Assembly: GCA_000745135.1 (NCBI GenBank)
Contig: JQNH01000001.1
Span: 3,085,501-3,149,500 of the forward strand
Direction: 5' to 3'
DNA from: Rhizobiales bacterium YIM 77505
GTDB taxonomy: Bacteria; Pseudomonadota; Alphaproteobacteria; Rhizobiales; Beijerinckiaceae
Length of the DNA stretch: 64,000 bases
The notes beneath the pieces were generated by a model that did no database searches, had not been told where the DNA came from, and worked only from the letters and a program-made list of their open reading frames with translations. Each line of letters begins with the position of its first letter. The first letter of the stretch is position 1. Positions 16,006 through 24,735 of the stretch are shown here, piece after piece. The translations under genes and the position numbers were made by a program.

Positions 16006-16749
16006 ATGGATATGACAGTTCCGAAGAAAGCCAATCTCTACAGGATGGTCACGGACGAGCACGTTTGCCCGTTCGGCGTGAAGTCCCGCGACTTGCTCGA
16101 GCGGCAGGGCTTCGAGGTCGAGGATCATCACCTCAAGACTCGCGCCGAGACGGACGCGTTCAAGGCCGAACACCAAGTCAAGACGACGCCGCAGACCTTC
16201 ATCGCCGGCGAGCGGGTCGGCGGTTATGACGATCTGCGACGGCACTTCGGCCTGGAGGTCCAGGATCCGAAAGCCGTCAGCTACAAGCCGGTCATCGCGG
16301 TCTTCGCCACGACGGCGCTCATGGCGCTCGCGGCAAGCTGGGCCGCCTACGGTTCAGTCCTGACGATCCGGGCCGGCGAGTGGTTCATCGCCTTCTCGAT
16401 GTGCGTCCTCGCGATCCTGAAGCTCCAGAATGTCGAGAGCTTCTCGAACATGTTCCTGGGCTACGACCTGCTGGCGCAGCGCTGGGTTCGCTACAGCTAC
16501 ATTTACCCGTTCGCCGAAGCGTTGGCCGGTATCCTGATGATCGCCGGAGCGCTGATGTGGCTCTCGATTCCGGTCGCCCTATTCATCGGCTCCATCGGCG
16601 CGGTCTCGGTGTTCAAGGCCGTCTATATCGACAAGCGCGACCTGAAATGCGCCTGCGTCGGCGGCTCCAGCAACGTGCCGCTCGGCTTCGTGTCCCTGAC
16701 CGAGAACGTGATGATGGTCGCGATGGCGATCTGGATGCTTGTGCACTAA
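16006..16749 (+). CDS. Glutaredoxin-MauE/DoxX fusion membrane protein
   Basis: A 247-residue fusion. Residues 1-80 are a glutaredoxin domain with a CPFG active site (the second cysteine is replaced by glycine, so a monothiol mechanism) and the TTPQTFI cis-proline loop. Residues 90-247 hold four to five membrane helices of the MauE/DoxX type ending in CACVGGSSNVPLGFVSLTEN. Such fusions travel with CsoR genes in alphaproteobacterial copper-tolerance islands; the proposed role is electron or thiol transfer across the membrane. It lies 9 bases after csoR and in the same operon. Confidence 0.85.
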   Translation: MDMTVPKKANLYRMVTDEHVCPFGVKSRDLLERQGFEVEDHHLKTRAETDAFKAEHQVKTTPQTFIAGERVGGYDDLRRHFGLEVQDPKAVSYKPVIAVFATTALMALAASWAAYGSVLTIRAGEWFIAFSMCVLAILKLQNVESFSNMFLGYDLLAQRWVRYSYIYPFAEALAGILMIAGALMWLSIPVALFIGSIGAVSVFKAVYIDKRDLKCACVGGSSNVPLGFVSLTENVMMVAMAIWMLVH

Positions 16750-16764
16750 CGCAAAGGAAAAACA

Positions 16765-17277
16765 ATGATGTCCTACAAGCGCTTCGCCGCGATGATCGCG
16801 ACCTCGACCGTCGTGATGTTCGGGCTCATGTACCTGAACACCTACGCGCTCGATCACGTGCTCTACAGCCAGACCCGCACATGGATGGCCTTGCTGATGG
16901 GCGCCGTCATGGCGGTCATCATGCTCGGCTTCATGTGGGGGATGTACAAGAACCCGCGCGCGAACGTCGCCATTCTGGTCGGCAGCGCCATTGTCTTCGC
17001 AGGATCGCTCTGGCTCGTCCGGAGCCAGCAGACCGTCTATGACGTGAGCTACATGAAGGCGATGATCCCGCACCACTCGATCGCAATCATGACCAGCGAA
17101 CGAGCTCACATCCGCGACCCGCGGGTGCGTGAGTTGGCCGACAAGATCATCGAGGCGCAGGTCCGTGAGATTGGCGAGATGAAGGCGCTAATCGCTGATC
17201 TCGAGCGCAATCCGCCCGCCAGCAATGCGCCTGATCTGCTCTCGTATCGCGAACGCGGCGCGCCAGCGCCGAAGTAA
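16765..17277 (+). CDS. DUF305 membrane protein
   Basis: A 170-residue protein with three N-terminal membrane helices (to about residue 75) and a C-terminal DUF305 segment, MIPHHSIAIMTSERAHIRDPRVRELADKI split over 85-115, with the family's His-His pair. DUF305 proteins are copper-induced and often lie beside copper transporters; the histidines may bind the metal. An AAAGGAAAA site precedes ATG 16765. It is the last gene of the CsoR operon and converges on the EamA gene 28 bases away. No copper exporter (CopA/CopB) is present, so protection would be by binding or redox. Confidence 0.85.
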   Translation: MMSYKRFAAMIATSTVVMFGLMYLNTYALDHVLYSQTRTWMALLMGAVMAVIMLGFMWGMYKNPRANVAILVGSAIVFAGSLWLVRSQQTVYDVSYMKAMIPHHSIAIMTSERAHIRDPRVRELADKIIEAQVREIGEMKALIADLERNPPASNAPDLLSYRERGAPAPK

Positions 17278-17305
17278 GGCGAGCCTTTCGTCCGCAAGCA
17301 TCTCC

Positions 17306-17743
17306 TCAGCCCTTGTAAGCGACCAGAACAGCGCCGGCAGCGATGAAGGCCACCCCAAGCCAATTCGGAAACGTGAGCCGCTCCCCCAGAAAGGCGACGC
17401 CGAACAGGGCGACGAGTACGACGCTCAGCTTATCGATCGGCGCGACGCGGGCGGCGTCGCCGAGTTTCAGGGCCCGGAAGTAGCAGATCCAGGACCCGCC
17501 CGTGGCGAGGCCGGAAAGCACCAGGAAGATGTAGCTTCGGCCGGACACCGACGAGAGAGGCTGCCATTGACCGGTACCCACCAAGATCGCTCCGAGCGCG
17601 CATAGGATGACGATCGTTCGAATGAAGGTGGCGAAATCCGAGTTGACGTTCTCGATGCCGACCTTGGCGAAAATCGCCGTCAGTGCGGCGAAGGCAGCCG
17701 AGAGCAACGCCCAGAGCTGCCACGACAACAGCAACGGCTTCAT
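17306..17743 (-). CDS. Half-size EamA/DMT-family transporter
   Basis: A 145-residue protein with five predicted membrane helices, the length of one EamA repeat (full transporters have two). Landmarks are FIRTIVIL in the second helix, SGLATGGSWICYFRALKLGDAARVAPIDKLSVV and a final FLGERLTFPNWLGVAFIAAGAVLV. It must act as a dimer. It overlaps the crcB gene by 4 bases (ATGA), so it is translated with the fluoride exporter and should be under the same riboswitch. Substrate unknown; export of a toxic small molecule is the usual role of such proteins. Confidence 0.85.
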   Translation of the reverse strand: MKPLLLSWQLWALLSAAFAALTAIFAKVGIENVNSDFATFIRTIVILCALGAILVGTGQWQPLSSVSGRSYIFLVLSGLATGGSWICYFRALKLGDAARVAPIDKLSVVLVALFGVAFLGERLTFPNWLGVAFIAAGAVLVAYKG

Positions 17744-18111
17744 GTCAGCGCCCTCATGATGACGAGCCCCGCGAACAGAGCAGCGATGGAAACTCCGACC
17801 GAAACGAGCACATAGAGCGAAGCGAGCCCGAGCTGGCCCCGTTCGAAGAGCAAGACCGTATCGAGCGAAAACGCCGAGAAGGTCGTGAAACCGCCGAGGA
17901 TTCCCGTGGTGAAGAACAGGCGCCAGTGCTGCCCAGCGCCGCCCTTCAATGCGAAATACCCGGCAAGCAGACCCATAATCAGGGACCCGACAATGTTCAC
18001 CGTCGCCGTCCCGAATGGAAAGCCCAAACCAAGGAGGCGGGCCGCCTGATTGGTCCCGTGGCGGAGCGCCCCGCCCAATCCAGCGCCGAGAAAGACCACC
18101 AGGTAGGCCAT
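17740..18111 (-). CDS. crcB: Fluoride exporter CrcB/Fluc
   Basis: A 123-residue four-helix protein of the Fluc family. Signatures are GAGLGGALRHGTNQ, FPFGTATVNIVGSLIMGLLAG and the FTTGILGGFTTFSAFSLD box with the phenylalanines and TTF that line the fluoride pore. Fluc proteins are dual-topology dimers that let fluoride leave the cell. ATG 18111 has a GGAGGTG site; a longer in-frame extension would run into the PAP2 gene. It is the middle gene of a three-gene operon with a fluoride riboswitch at its head, which fixes the function well. Confidence 0.95.
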   Translation of the reverse strand: MAYLVVFLGAGLGGALRHGTNQAARLLGLGFPFGTATVNIVGSLIMGLLAGYFALKGGAGQHWRLFFTTGILGGFTTFSAFSLDTVLLFERGQLGLASLYVLVSVGVSIAALFAGLVIMRALT

Positions 18112-18115
18112 TCCA

Positions 18116-18868
18116 TCACCTCCCTTCGCCGCTGAGCGCAGAGGGAGATGGCGGCTCAACTTTGCCCCGCTGTTGAAGCCGGAGCGCGATTGCCCAGCAC
18201 AGAATCGCCCACGCGCCGCCAACGCACCATCCGGCCAGAACGTCGGTGGGATAATGCACGCCAAGGTAAAGCCGGCTGAGCCCGACCATAATGGTCAAGA
18301 ACACGGCTAGACTCATGAAGTAGGCTTTCACCGGCCGATCGGCGTTCACGCGGGTCAGCAGCGCGCCAAGGGTCAAGAACGTCACGGCGGAAAGGGTCGC
18401 GTGTCCGCTCGGAAAGCTCGCCGTGAACACGCGAGCGGCGTGCGGGATTTCGGGGCGAGGTCGGTCGAAAGTCATTTTCAGAGCTGTGCTGAGCGCGACG
18501 CCCCCGAGCACAGCGACAGCCATAAGCAACGCCAACGCGCGCTTGCGGATGAGGAACAGGTAGCCAAGCGATGCCAGGAAGACGAAGCCGAGGAAGGCAA
18601 AGCTTCCGAGCGACGTCACGTCGCGCCCCAATTCCTCCAGCCAGGCGGGTCCGATCGGATCTGCTGGATTGCCGTTGGTCCTGAGCGCCAGAATGACCGC
18701 TTGGTCGAAGCGGGACGTGTCGCCCTCGAGGACCTCTTCGGCCAGGAGACCGAATCCGAGCGCGAGAGCGGCCGCGAGGAACAGCCCGGCGATGAGGCCG
18801 ATCTCGCGACGCGCCAGATCGGCGATGAGGGAAAATCGCGTCGTGCCCGAGGTGACAGGTGAGCCCAT
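18116..18868 (-). CDS. PAP2-family phosphatase
   Basis: A 250-residue membrane phosphatase. The three PAP2 motifs are present: KMTFDRPRPEI, FPSGHATLS and SRLYLGVHYPTDVLAG, giving the catalytic histidines, arginines and aspartate, set between six membrane helices. Likely substrates are undecaprenyl pyrophosphate or lipid phosphates. ATG 18868 is chosen because the longer frame runs through the riboswitch and terminator. It is the first gene after the fluoride riboswitch and lies 4 bases before crcB. Fluoride strongly inhibits phosphoryl-transfer enzymes, so a replacement phosphatase made under fluoride stress would make sense; this is inference. Confidence 0.9.
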   Translation of the reverse strand: MGSPVTSGTTRFSLIADLARREIGLIAGLFLAAALALGFGLLAEEVLEGDTSRFDQAVILALRTNGNPADPIGPAWLEELGRDVTSLGSFAFLGFVFLASLGYLFLIRKRALALLMAVAVLGGVALSTALKMTFDRPRPEIPHAARVFTASFPSGHATLSAVTFLTLGALLTRVNADRPVKAYFMSLAVFLTIMVGLSRLYLGVHYPTDVLAGWCVGGAWAILCWAIALRLQQRGKVEPPSPSALSGEGR

Positions 18869-18900
18869 TTCAGTGCCTTTCGTTCTTGACGAGAGGCAAC

Positions 18901-18922
18901 AAAAAACCCGCCGCTGCGGGTT
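18901..18922 (-). terminator. Intrinsic terminator of the fluoride riboswitch
   Basis: On the - strand AACCCGC-AGCG-GCGGGTT is followed by further T residues: a 7-bp stem and U-run. It lies between the aptamer and the PAP2 start and is the probable expression platform. It would also stop transcription coming from the phage tail genes to its right. Confidence 0.85.
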
Positions 18923-18968
18923 GCTCTGGGCACGCTCCCGCCACGGCAAGGCCTTTCGAGGCCTCACG

Positions 18969-19022
18969 CAGCAGGAGCTATCAGCCTTCTTCAAGGCGGT
19001 TGTCGGGGAGCCCCATCCCCAT
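18969..19022 (-). ncRNA. Fluoride riboswitch (crcB motif) aptamer
   Basis: Read on the - strand, the segment shows the conserved crcB-motif blocks in order: GGGGATGGGGCTCCCC, then AACCGCC, a short loop, and GGCTGATAGCTCCTGC. AGCTCC can pair with GGGGCT as in known fluoride aptamers, and AACCGCC/GGC forms the second stem. A second GGCCT-CGAA-AGGCC hairpin (18948-18966) and a U-run terminator follow before the PAP2-crcB-EamA genes. Fluoride binding should prevent termination. It occupies the gap after the phage NlpC/P60 gene. Confidence 0.93.
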
Positions 19023-19059
19023 CACACGGATCGACCTTAGCTGATTTCCTCTCTGCCGG

Positions 19060-19542
19060 TCAAAGTTGGTCGAGTTCATTCCGTCGGGGTGGCGGGCAAA
19101 TCGCCTCCGTATCGGAGATCATGGGCAGCCTGAACGCATGCCGCAGCCGCGGCTTCCACAATGGCGAGAACCCGTGTTCCACGACGCGCCCAGCTTCCTG
19201 GTAGCAGTGGATCAGGCCACCTTCCGGCGTGAGGAAAGCGCAATGGTGCGCGGGGCCTTTGCCGGCGCCGAACAGGAGGATGTCCGCCGTGCGGGCGTCC
19301 TGCGGCGCGATCTCTTGGCAGTGCTCCCTGAAGCCGAGATACATGCGCGGCTCGGCGCGGTAGAGGTGCCACGTCGGCGTGTAATCAAGCGCGAGCGGTA
19401 CGGGTCCGACAAAGACCTCGACGACGCCGCGCACGAACCCGATGCAGTCGCAGCCCACACCCTTCACCGAAGCCTGGTGATGCCAGGGCGTGCCGAGCCA
19501 TGTGCGCGCCTCGGCGATCACCTCCTCGCGCGTGAACCCCAT
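19060..19542 (-). CDS. NlpC/P60 tail-tip peptidase (GTA gp14-like)
   Basis: A 160-residue NlpC/P60 cysteine peptidase. The catalytic block GVGCDCIGFVRG carries the nucleophile C33 and the later AHHCAFLTPEGGLIHCY gives the histidine. In RcGTA and related phages this enzyme (gp14) sits on the tail tip and cuts peptidoglycan peptides during DNA entry. It starts at ATG 19542, overlapping the DUF2163 stop (TGATG). In GTA clusters gp15 follows directly; here 3.4 kb of cassette A comes in between. Confidence 0.92.
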   Translation of the reverse strand: MGFTREEVIAEARTWLGTPWHHQASVKGVGCDCIGFVRGVVEVFVGPVPLALDYTPTWHLYRAEPRMYLGFREHCQEIAPQDARTADILLFGAGKGPAHHCAFLTPEGGLIHCYQEAGRVVEHGFSPLWKPRLRHAFRLPMISDTEAICPPPRRNELDQL

Positions 19543-20381
19543 CAGCCCTTCACCGGGTACGAGAAGACCTTGTCGTTACCGGGGATATGCGGCTCGCCGC
19601 GAAAGTTCAGGATATTTCCGTAGCGGTTGCCGCAGGTCTCCGGAGTCTTGTCGCAGCCCGCGACGAGCCGAACCTGGTCGCCGACGGCGATCGGGCGAGG
19701 CATCGGCGTGAACAGCTGGACGGACTGGTTGACTTGCTGCAGCACCTCGGTCGAGGCGCCCGCGTTCGCGGCTGACAGGAACGTGCAGGTCCCGAAGGTG
19801 TAGAAGCCGGAGGGTCGCGTGGTCGCGACAGTGAACGTGTCGCCGCTCGCCACTGCCGTGATCGCGAGCGTGTCGGTGAGCGGAGCGAGGTCGACCTTGC
19901 ACTCGTCCGAGCCAAAATCCGTCCTGCACAGACGCGAATAGAGCCGTCCCGAGGTCTGCTGAAGCTTGTTGGCGACGCCGCGCACCTCGGCCGAAAAGCG
20001 CTGGTCGGCGCGCTTTACTTCCCCGAGCCAGCCGCGGCGGAGCACCACGCGGCCCATGGAGAGGTCGGCCCAGTTGACGATGAAGATGTCGATGCGCGCG
20101 CCGTCGTAGAGGCCGTTGGAGAGGTCCTCGGCCCTGAGTGCCTCATTATCGAGGAACCCATCCACGTCGAGGTTGTCGACCGAAAGGTCCGCACCCGACT
20201 TGATGGCTGACGGCAGGAACCCGGCTGAAGCCGCGTAGGCAAGACCGTCAACCACGAGATCCTGGTCGTGATCGGTGAAGCCGCGCACCCATCCATCCGT
20301 GCGCTCGAGGCGCCAGCAGGTCGCGAGCGTGGTCACCTCGCCGTCGATATGGGCGGCGAGCTCGGGCGAGAGCGTCTTCAT
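19542..20381 (-). CDS. DUF2163 tail hub protein (GTA gp13-like)
   Basis: A 279-residue DUF2163 protein, the hub of GTA-type tail tips, which joins the tail tube end to the tip. Four cysteines in the C-terminal half ([28 protein letters not shown]) are placed like the ligands of the iron-sulfur cluster in lambda gpL-type hubs; the final [15 protein letters not shown] is a strong family signature. It is the second of the three adjacent tail-tip genes, between DUF2460 and NlpC/P60, but is separated from DUF2460 by the ynfA cassette. Confidence 0.9.
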   Translation of the reverse strand: MKTLSPELAAHIDGEVTTLATCWRLERTDGWVRGFTDHDQDLVVDGLAYAASAGFLPSAIKSGADLSVDNLDVDGFLDNEALRAEDLSNGLYDGARIDIFIVNWADLSMGRVVLRRGWLGEVKRADQRFSAEVRGVANKLQQTSGRLYSRLCRTDFGSDECKVDLAPLTDTLAITAVASGDTFTVATTRPSGFYTFGTCTFLSAANAGASTEVLQQVNQSVQLFTPMPRPIAVGDQVRLVAGCDKTPETCGNRYGNILNFRGEPHIPGNDKVFSYPVKG

Positions 20382-20423
20382 GCTAGATATCGCTTCGAGT
20401 CGTCGTTGATTGCGGGAGCAGCG

Positions 20424-20756
20424 GTGCGGAGTTTCGCCGTCTATGCACTAGCGGCGCTGGCTGAGATCGCCGGTTGCTATGCGTTCTGGGCTTGGCTTCG
20501 CGTCGGCGCATCCGGCCTTTGGCTTGGGCCAGGGATTCTCTCGCTCGCGGCATTCGCATACGTATTGACTTTCGTGGACGCACCCGCCGCAGGACGAGCC
20601 TATGCCGCTTATGGTGGCATCTACATCGCAGCCTCGCTCGCCTGGCTATGGTCGATCGAGGGACTGCGACCTGACCGCTGGGACCTCATCGGTGCCGCGA
20701 TCTGCCTGCTCGGAGCAGCCGTGATCCTGTTCGCACCCCGCGCCCTTACGGGTTAG
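20424..20756 (+). CDS. ynfA: YnfA/UPF0060-type small membrane efflux protein (cassette B)
   Basis: A 110-residue, four-helix protein of the UPF0060 (YnfA) family, related to small multidrug resistance pumps. Signatures are [39 protein letters not shown] and a C-terminal [23 protein letters not shown] 20424 has a GGGAG site 5 bases before and gives the usual length (about 108). It is a one-gene cassette on the + strand between two tail-tip genes: its stop codon (20754-20756) overlaps the stop of the DUF2460 gene. Cations or dyes are likely substrates; metal export has been proposed for some members. Confidence 0.9.
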   Translation: MRSFAVYALAALAEIAGCYAFWAWLRVGASGLWLGPGILSLAAFAYVLTFVDAPAAGRAYAAYGGIYIAASLAWLWSIEGLRPDRWDLIGAAICLLGAAVILFAPRALTG

Positions 20757-21343
20757 GTCCGAATCTCCAGGATCGCGATCGAAGAGACCTGCTGCAGGTG
20801 ATAGGCGGATGCCACGACGGGCAGATGGTCCGTGTCGAAGCGGCACGGCACGTCGAAGCGGAAGTCCGCATGGGGCTGCGCGGCCGGCGCGGACGGAAAG
20901 GTTACGATGCCGGTGAGATGATCGATGGAGACTGAAACGGGGGCGCCGCTTACGCGCACGACGACGCTGCCGGCCTCCGGCTTGGTGGTCAGGCGGAGGT
21001 CGGCGGACGGTCCGCTGGCATAGGTCTTGGCGAGCTTCCACACGAGCGGGTCGGCCGTTGCGGCGAGCGCCTGATCCGTCGCCTCGAAGTCCGTCCAGTC
21101 GCGGAAGCGGAACCCGTATGCGCGCCCCTTTCGGGCCCGGAAGAACGCGATCACCTCGGCCATCTGCTCGCGGGTGCGGATGCCGGTGCCGATGTCATAA
21201 CGGGCGCGCGCGGCCGCCCAGTTGACGTTGCGCTGCTCGAAGCCGGAGGCGACGGAGACGATGTCGGTCGAGTATTCCGGGCCGCCGGTCGCGCCGCGGG
21301 CGATGGCGTCCGGGAAGCGCACGTCGTGGAAGCCGGTGCTCAC
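20753..21343 (-). CDS. DUF2460 distal tail protein (GTA gp12-like)
   Basis: A 196-residue DUF2460 protein with the usual opening [20 protein letters not shown] and the [16 protein letters not shown] and [19 protein letters not shown] blocks. It forms the distal tail ring that joins the tube to the hub in GTA-like tails. GTG 21343 overlaps the tape-measure stop (GTGA), so the two are translationally coupled. Its stop codon overlaps that of the convergent ynfA gene. Confidence 0.92.
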   Translation of the reverse strand: MSTGFHDVRFPDAIARGATGGPEYSTDIVSVASGFEQRNVNWAAARARYDIGTGIRTREQMAEVIAFFRARKGRAYGFRFRDWTDFEATDQALAATADPLVWKLAKTYASGPSADLRLTTKPEAGSVVVRVSGAPVSVSIDHLTGIVTFPSAPAAQPHADFRFDVPCRFDTDHLPVVASAYHLQQVSSIAILEIRT

Positions 21344-24300
21344 AGGTTCCGCCTCGCGCGCTCGACGGCCGCAGCCATCTCGGCGGTGATCTGCCCCTGG
21401 GCGCGCCGGAACGACGACGCGTCTGGCGTGGTCACGTTGAAGGTCATCATGACCGGCTGGCCGCCGGACGAGCGGCCGAACTCGTAGGCGCGAGCTTCGG
21501 CCCGACTGAGCACCCGTTCGCCACGCTGCAGGATGGCCGGCACCTCGTCCGGGCGCAGATAGGCGCCCTCGTGCAGGCGCGGGGCCCCCGCGAAGGCGAG
21601 GGCCGGGACCATTCGCCCGGGCCCGCCCGCACCCACCACCCCACCTTCGTGGAAGAGCCCGCCAAATAGCTTGCCGAAGATGCCGCCCGCGTCCGCGAGC
21701 GTCGGGTTGTTCGACCCGAACAGGAAGTTCTTGAGCGGGTTCATGACCGCGAGCTTGATCAGCTCGCGCGTGATGTCCTGGAGGGCCGCGCGACCGGCGT
21801 CGGCCCAGCTCTTCCAGTCGGTCTTGCCCTGGGCGAGCACATCGGCGAAGCGGTCGAGCGCGGAGCCGACCGCGTTCTCGATCGCGCGATACGCCGCGTC
21901 CTGGCGCTGCAGCTCCTGCGTCAGCCGCTCGATGCGGCCAGCGTTTTCGACGATGGCACGGCCCTCGTCGCTGGCGAGATCGATGCCGCGCTGGCGCAAT
22001 CCCTGCTCGGCCTTGAGCTGCGCGATGACGACGGCGCGTTCCGAGGCGCTCTGGCCCACAAGCGATATCTGGCGCTGCAGGAGCGCGATCTCGTCCTTTT
22101 GGTCCTCAAGCGCCTGCCGGCCGGCGAGCGTCCGGTTCAGCTCGTCGATCCGCTTGGCACTAGCTATGGCCTGCTGGCCTTCGGCGCTCCCGGCGTCGAT
22201 GCCCGAGCGGCGCAGGTTCTGGATGGCGCGGAGGACGGCGAGCTCTTCGCTCCGCTTGGCGACGCTCGCGCCGACGAGGGCAACCTGCCGCTCGAGCAGC
22301 GTGACCTCTTCCTGCTGGTCGCGCAGATGCTCCCGGCCACGGAGCGTGCGCCCGAGCGTCTCGATCTGGCGCGAGGCGTCGAGGTAGGCCCGCGCCTCCT
22401 CGGAAGCGAGGTCGACGCCACGCCGCCGCAGTTCCTGTTCGGCCCGCAACGTCACGAGCGCATCGCCTCGCGCCGCAGCGGATGAATTGACCAGCGCGAT
22501 CTGGCGCTGGAGCAGCTCGATCTCGCGGCGCTTCTCCTCGTTCGCCTGCAGCGTCTGGCCGCGGCTCTCCTCCGCGAACAGCTGACCGTAAGCTTCGCGC
22601 AGCCGTTCGATGATGCGAGTGAGCGTCTCCTTCGCCTCGCCCTCGGCGAGCGCCTGTGCGGTGAGAAGAGGCCGAAGCGCCTGCTCGACCTGCATGGCCT
22701 CGCGCGCCTGGGTGGAGACGAGCGCGCCCGAGGCGACGAGATCATTGACGCGCTTCTGCGCGCCGGCCTGGTTCGTCAGGTCCGAGACCTGCTTCGCGGC
22801 CTGTGCAGCGGATTCTGCGATGCGCTCGCGCAACGCCTGCCGGGCGCGCGCCTCGGCGTCGATGCCTTCCCTGGCCTGTTCTACGAGGCCTTGACGGCGG
22901 GCCTCGGCACGCTCCGCCGCCTCGCCGCTCTGGAGATAGGCTTCCGCGAGGGAGAGCGTCGCCCGGATCGACACCTCCGTCGCCGTGCTCTGTGTGACCA
23001 CCGCCTGCGTCGCGGCGTCGACGGCGGGCCTATATCGCGCCAGCTCGGCCGTAATCCGGACATAGGCGGCCTCGACCTGGCCGACATCGGCGAGCTTCGA
23101 GCGCGTCAGCGGATCATCGAGCGCAGCGCGGAGCGCGCCCTGCTGCGCACGCAGCCGCTCCAGCTCGCGCGCGCCCGGGACGACGTCGCGGGCGACCTCG
23201 CCGGCGCGGACCGAGAGCTCGTTCGCGCGCGCGTCCCCGGCGATCTGCGCGGCGCGCCGCTGCTGCTGCTCCAGCTGGCGTTCGAGCTCGGCGATGCGCC
23301 GCTCGACTTGCGGCAGCATGAGCGGCACGACGTTGCCGCTTGCATTCTCGCGCAGGCGGTCGCGCTGCCACTTCAGGAGATCAAGCTCCTCAGCGGGCTT
23401 GCGGCCCTCGATGGCGCGGTCGACCGCCTTGCCGATCGCATCCCATGCGCTGGCGGCCTGCCGCGAGACGTAGCCCCAGGCGCGGCCGAACGCGTTCGTC
23501 GCCTGCTCGGCGTCGGCGAGCGCCTGCCCGAGCGCGTTCAGGAGGACGCGCTGCGCCTCGGTCCGGTTGTTCTGGTCGACAAGCGTGCGGACGTACTGGC
23601 GCGTGCGGTCGTCGAGGAACGACAGCTTGGCGTTCAGATCGTCCGCGCCGCGGACGGGGTCGGCCAGCGCCTTGGCGAGTTCGTCGGCGCCGGCCTTGGT
23701 GTCGATGCCGAGCGTCGCCCCGTAGTTGCGGGCGATCGCGATCGCCCGCCCCATCTCCTCCGCGCCGACCTTGCCTGTCCGCAGTAAGGCAACCTGCATC
23801 TCGCGGGCGGCCGAGACGGAGACCTTACCGGCCTCCGCCGAGGACTGCGCAACCCGCTCCAGCTCGCCGGCGGTCGCGCCCGAGGTCCGGCCGACCCCGG
23901 CGAGAGCGGTCTCCACCGCACGGGCCGAGGCATCGTGGGAGATCCAGGCCGCGGTCAGCCCGGCGACCACGACGGCGACACCGGCAATGACGCCGCCGAC
24001 CACGCCGATGGAGGATCCGAGCGTCGCGATCGTGCCGCGCAGGCCGCCAAAGGCCTGCGTCACCTGCCCACCCTGCTGGAGCAGGATCGTCATGGGCGAG
24101 ATGCCGGAGCCTAGCGAGGCGACGACGTCGTTGAAGGTGTACTGCAGCGTCAGCAGCTGCTGGCGGGTGAGGCTCGTCGCGCCGCCGACGCCCTTGATCG
24201 CCTGCGAGGTCTGATCGAGCCGCTGCTTCGCGAGGCCCTGGGCGGCCGCGTGTTCGGCCGCCGTGATCGCGCCTCGCTTGGCGAGCGCATCATATTCGGC

Positions 24301-24705
24301 GAGCTCGGCGTTGTAGCGCGCCTGGGCGGCGCCGAGCGGATCAATCTGGGCCCGCAACGCCTTCGCGCGCGCCTCGAAGTCGGCGGCCTCGCGCGCGGCC
24401 TCCTCGAAAACCGCCGCGGAGTCGCGGGCGGATTTGGGAGCGCCTCCTGAGCTTGTCGAAGGATCGACGCCGAGCACGGCGTTGTAGCGGCGCTGCGCCG
24501 CATCGGCCTCGGCAGCGAGCCGCGCGGCCTCGGCGAGCCGCTTGTAACGGGAAATCTCGCGGTCGGTCGCGGCGCCCGTACGGTCGAGCGCCTTCTCGAC
24601 AGTCCCGAAGGCCGCTTGGCCAGATTGTCCGACCTCCTCGAAGGCGCGCTTGACGTCCGCCTTCCCCTCGACGCCGAGGCGGATGGAGACGTTTGTTGCA
24701 GACAT
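21340..24705 (-). CDS. Tail length tape-measure protein
   Basis: A 1121-residue, mostly helical protein. It opens with VSIRLGVEGKADVKRAFEEV, typical of tape measures, has a hydrophobic stretch around residues 230-260 (VGGVIAGVAVVVAGLTAAW), long coiled-coil segments, three 72-residue repeats in the C-terminal third, and a C-terminal segment with GGPGRMVPALAFAGAPRLHEGAY and a final coil. The protein sets tail length during assembly; with about 1.5 Angstrom per residue a tail of the order of 165-170 nm would be expected. It follows the tail chaperone gene and overlaps the DUF2460 start. Confidence 0.93.
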   Translation of the reverse strand: MSATNVSIRLGVEGKADVKRAFEEVGQSGQAAFGTVEKALDRTGAATDREISRYKRLAEAARLAAEADAAQRRYNAVLGVDPSTSSGGAPKSARDSAAVFEEAAREAADFEARAKALRAQIDPLGAAQARYNAELAEYDALAKRGAITAAEHAAAQGLAKQRLDQTSQAIKGVGGATSLTRQQLLTLQYTFNDVVASLGSGISPMTILLQQGGQVTQAFGGLRGTIATLGSSIGVVGGVIAGVAVVVAGLTAAWISHDASARAVETALAGVGRTSGATAGELERVAQSSAEAGKVSVSAAREMQVALLRTGKVGAEEMGRAIAIARNYGATLGIDTKAGADELAKALADPVRGADDLNAKLSFLDDRTRQYVRTLVDQNNRTEAQRVLLNALGQALADAEQATNAFGRAWGYVSRQAASAWDAIGKAVDRAIEGRKPAEELDLLKWQRDRLRENASGNVVPLMLPQVERRIAELERQLEQQQRRAAQIAGDARANELSVRAGEVARDVVPGARELERLRAQQGALRAALDDPLTRSKLADVGQVEAAYVRITAELARYRPAVDAATQAVVTQSTATEVSIRATLSLAEAYLQSGEAAERAEARRQGLVEQAREGIDAEARARQALRERIAESAAQAAKQVSDLTNQAGAQKRVNDLVASGALVSTQAREAMQVEQALRPLLTAQALAEGEAKETLTRIIERLREAYGQLFAEESRGQTLQANEEKRREIELLQRQIALVNSSAAARGDALVTLRAEQELRRRGVDLASEEARAYLDASRQIETLGRTLRGREHLRDQQEEVTLLERQVALVGASVAKRSEELAVLRAIQNLRRSGIDAGSAEGQQAIASAKRIDELNRTLAGRQALEDQKDEIALLQRQISLVGQSASERAVVIAQLKAEQGLRQRGIDLASDEGRAIVENAGRIERLTQELQRQDAAYRAIENAVGSALDRFADVLAQGKTDWKSWADAGRAALQDITRELIKLAVMNPLKNFLFGSNNPTLADAGGIFGKLFGGLFHEGGVVGAGGPGRMVPALAFAGAPRLHEGAYLRPDEVPAILQRGERVLSRAEARAYEFGRSSGGQPVMMTFNVTTPDASSFRRAQGQITAEMAAAVERARRNL
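21877..22524 (-). repeat. Three tandem 72-residue coding repeats in the tape measure
   Basis: Three consecutive 216-bp units (22309-22524, 22093-22308, 21877-22092) encode aligned 72-residue helical repeats, each opening E-(I/V)-x-LL-(Q/E)-RQ and containing LR(R/S/Q)xG(V/I)D. No length difference is seen between units. Copy-number change here would alter tail length in steps. Confidence 0.85.
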
Positions 24706-24735
24706 CGTTCGCTGCCGGTCACATTGGTGTCGCGC

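Noticed and set aside
18869-18994. N-terminal extension of the PAP2 frame
   Set aside because: It would cover the riboswitch terminator. ATG 18868 fits family length and placement.
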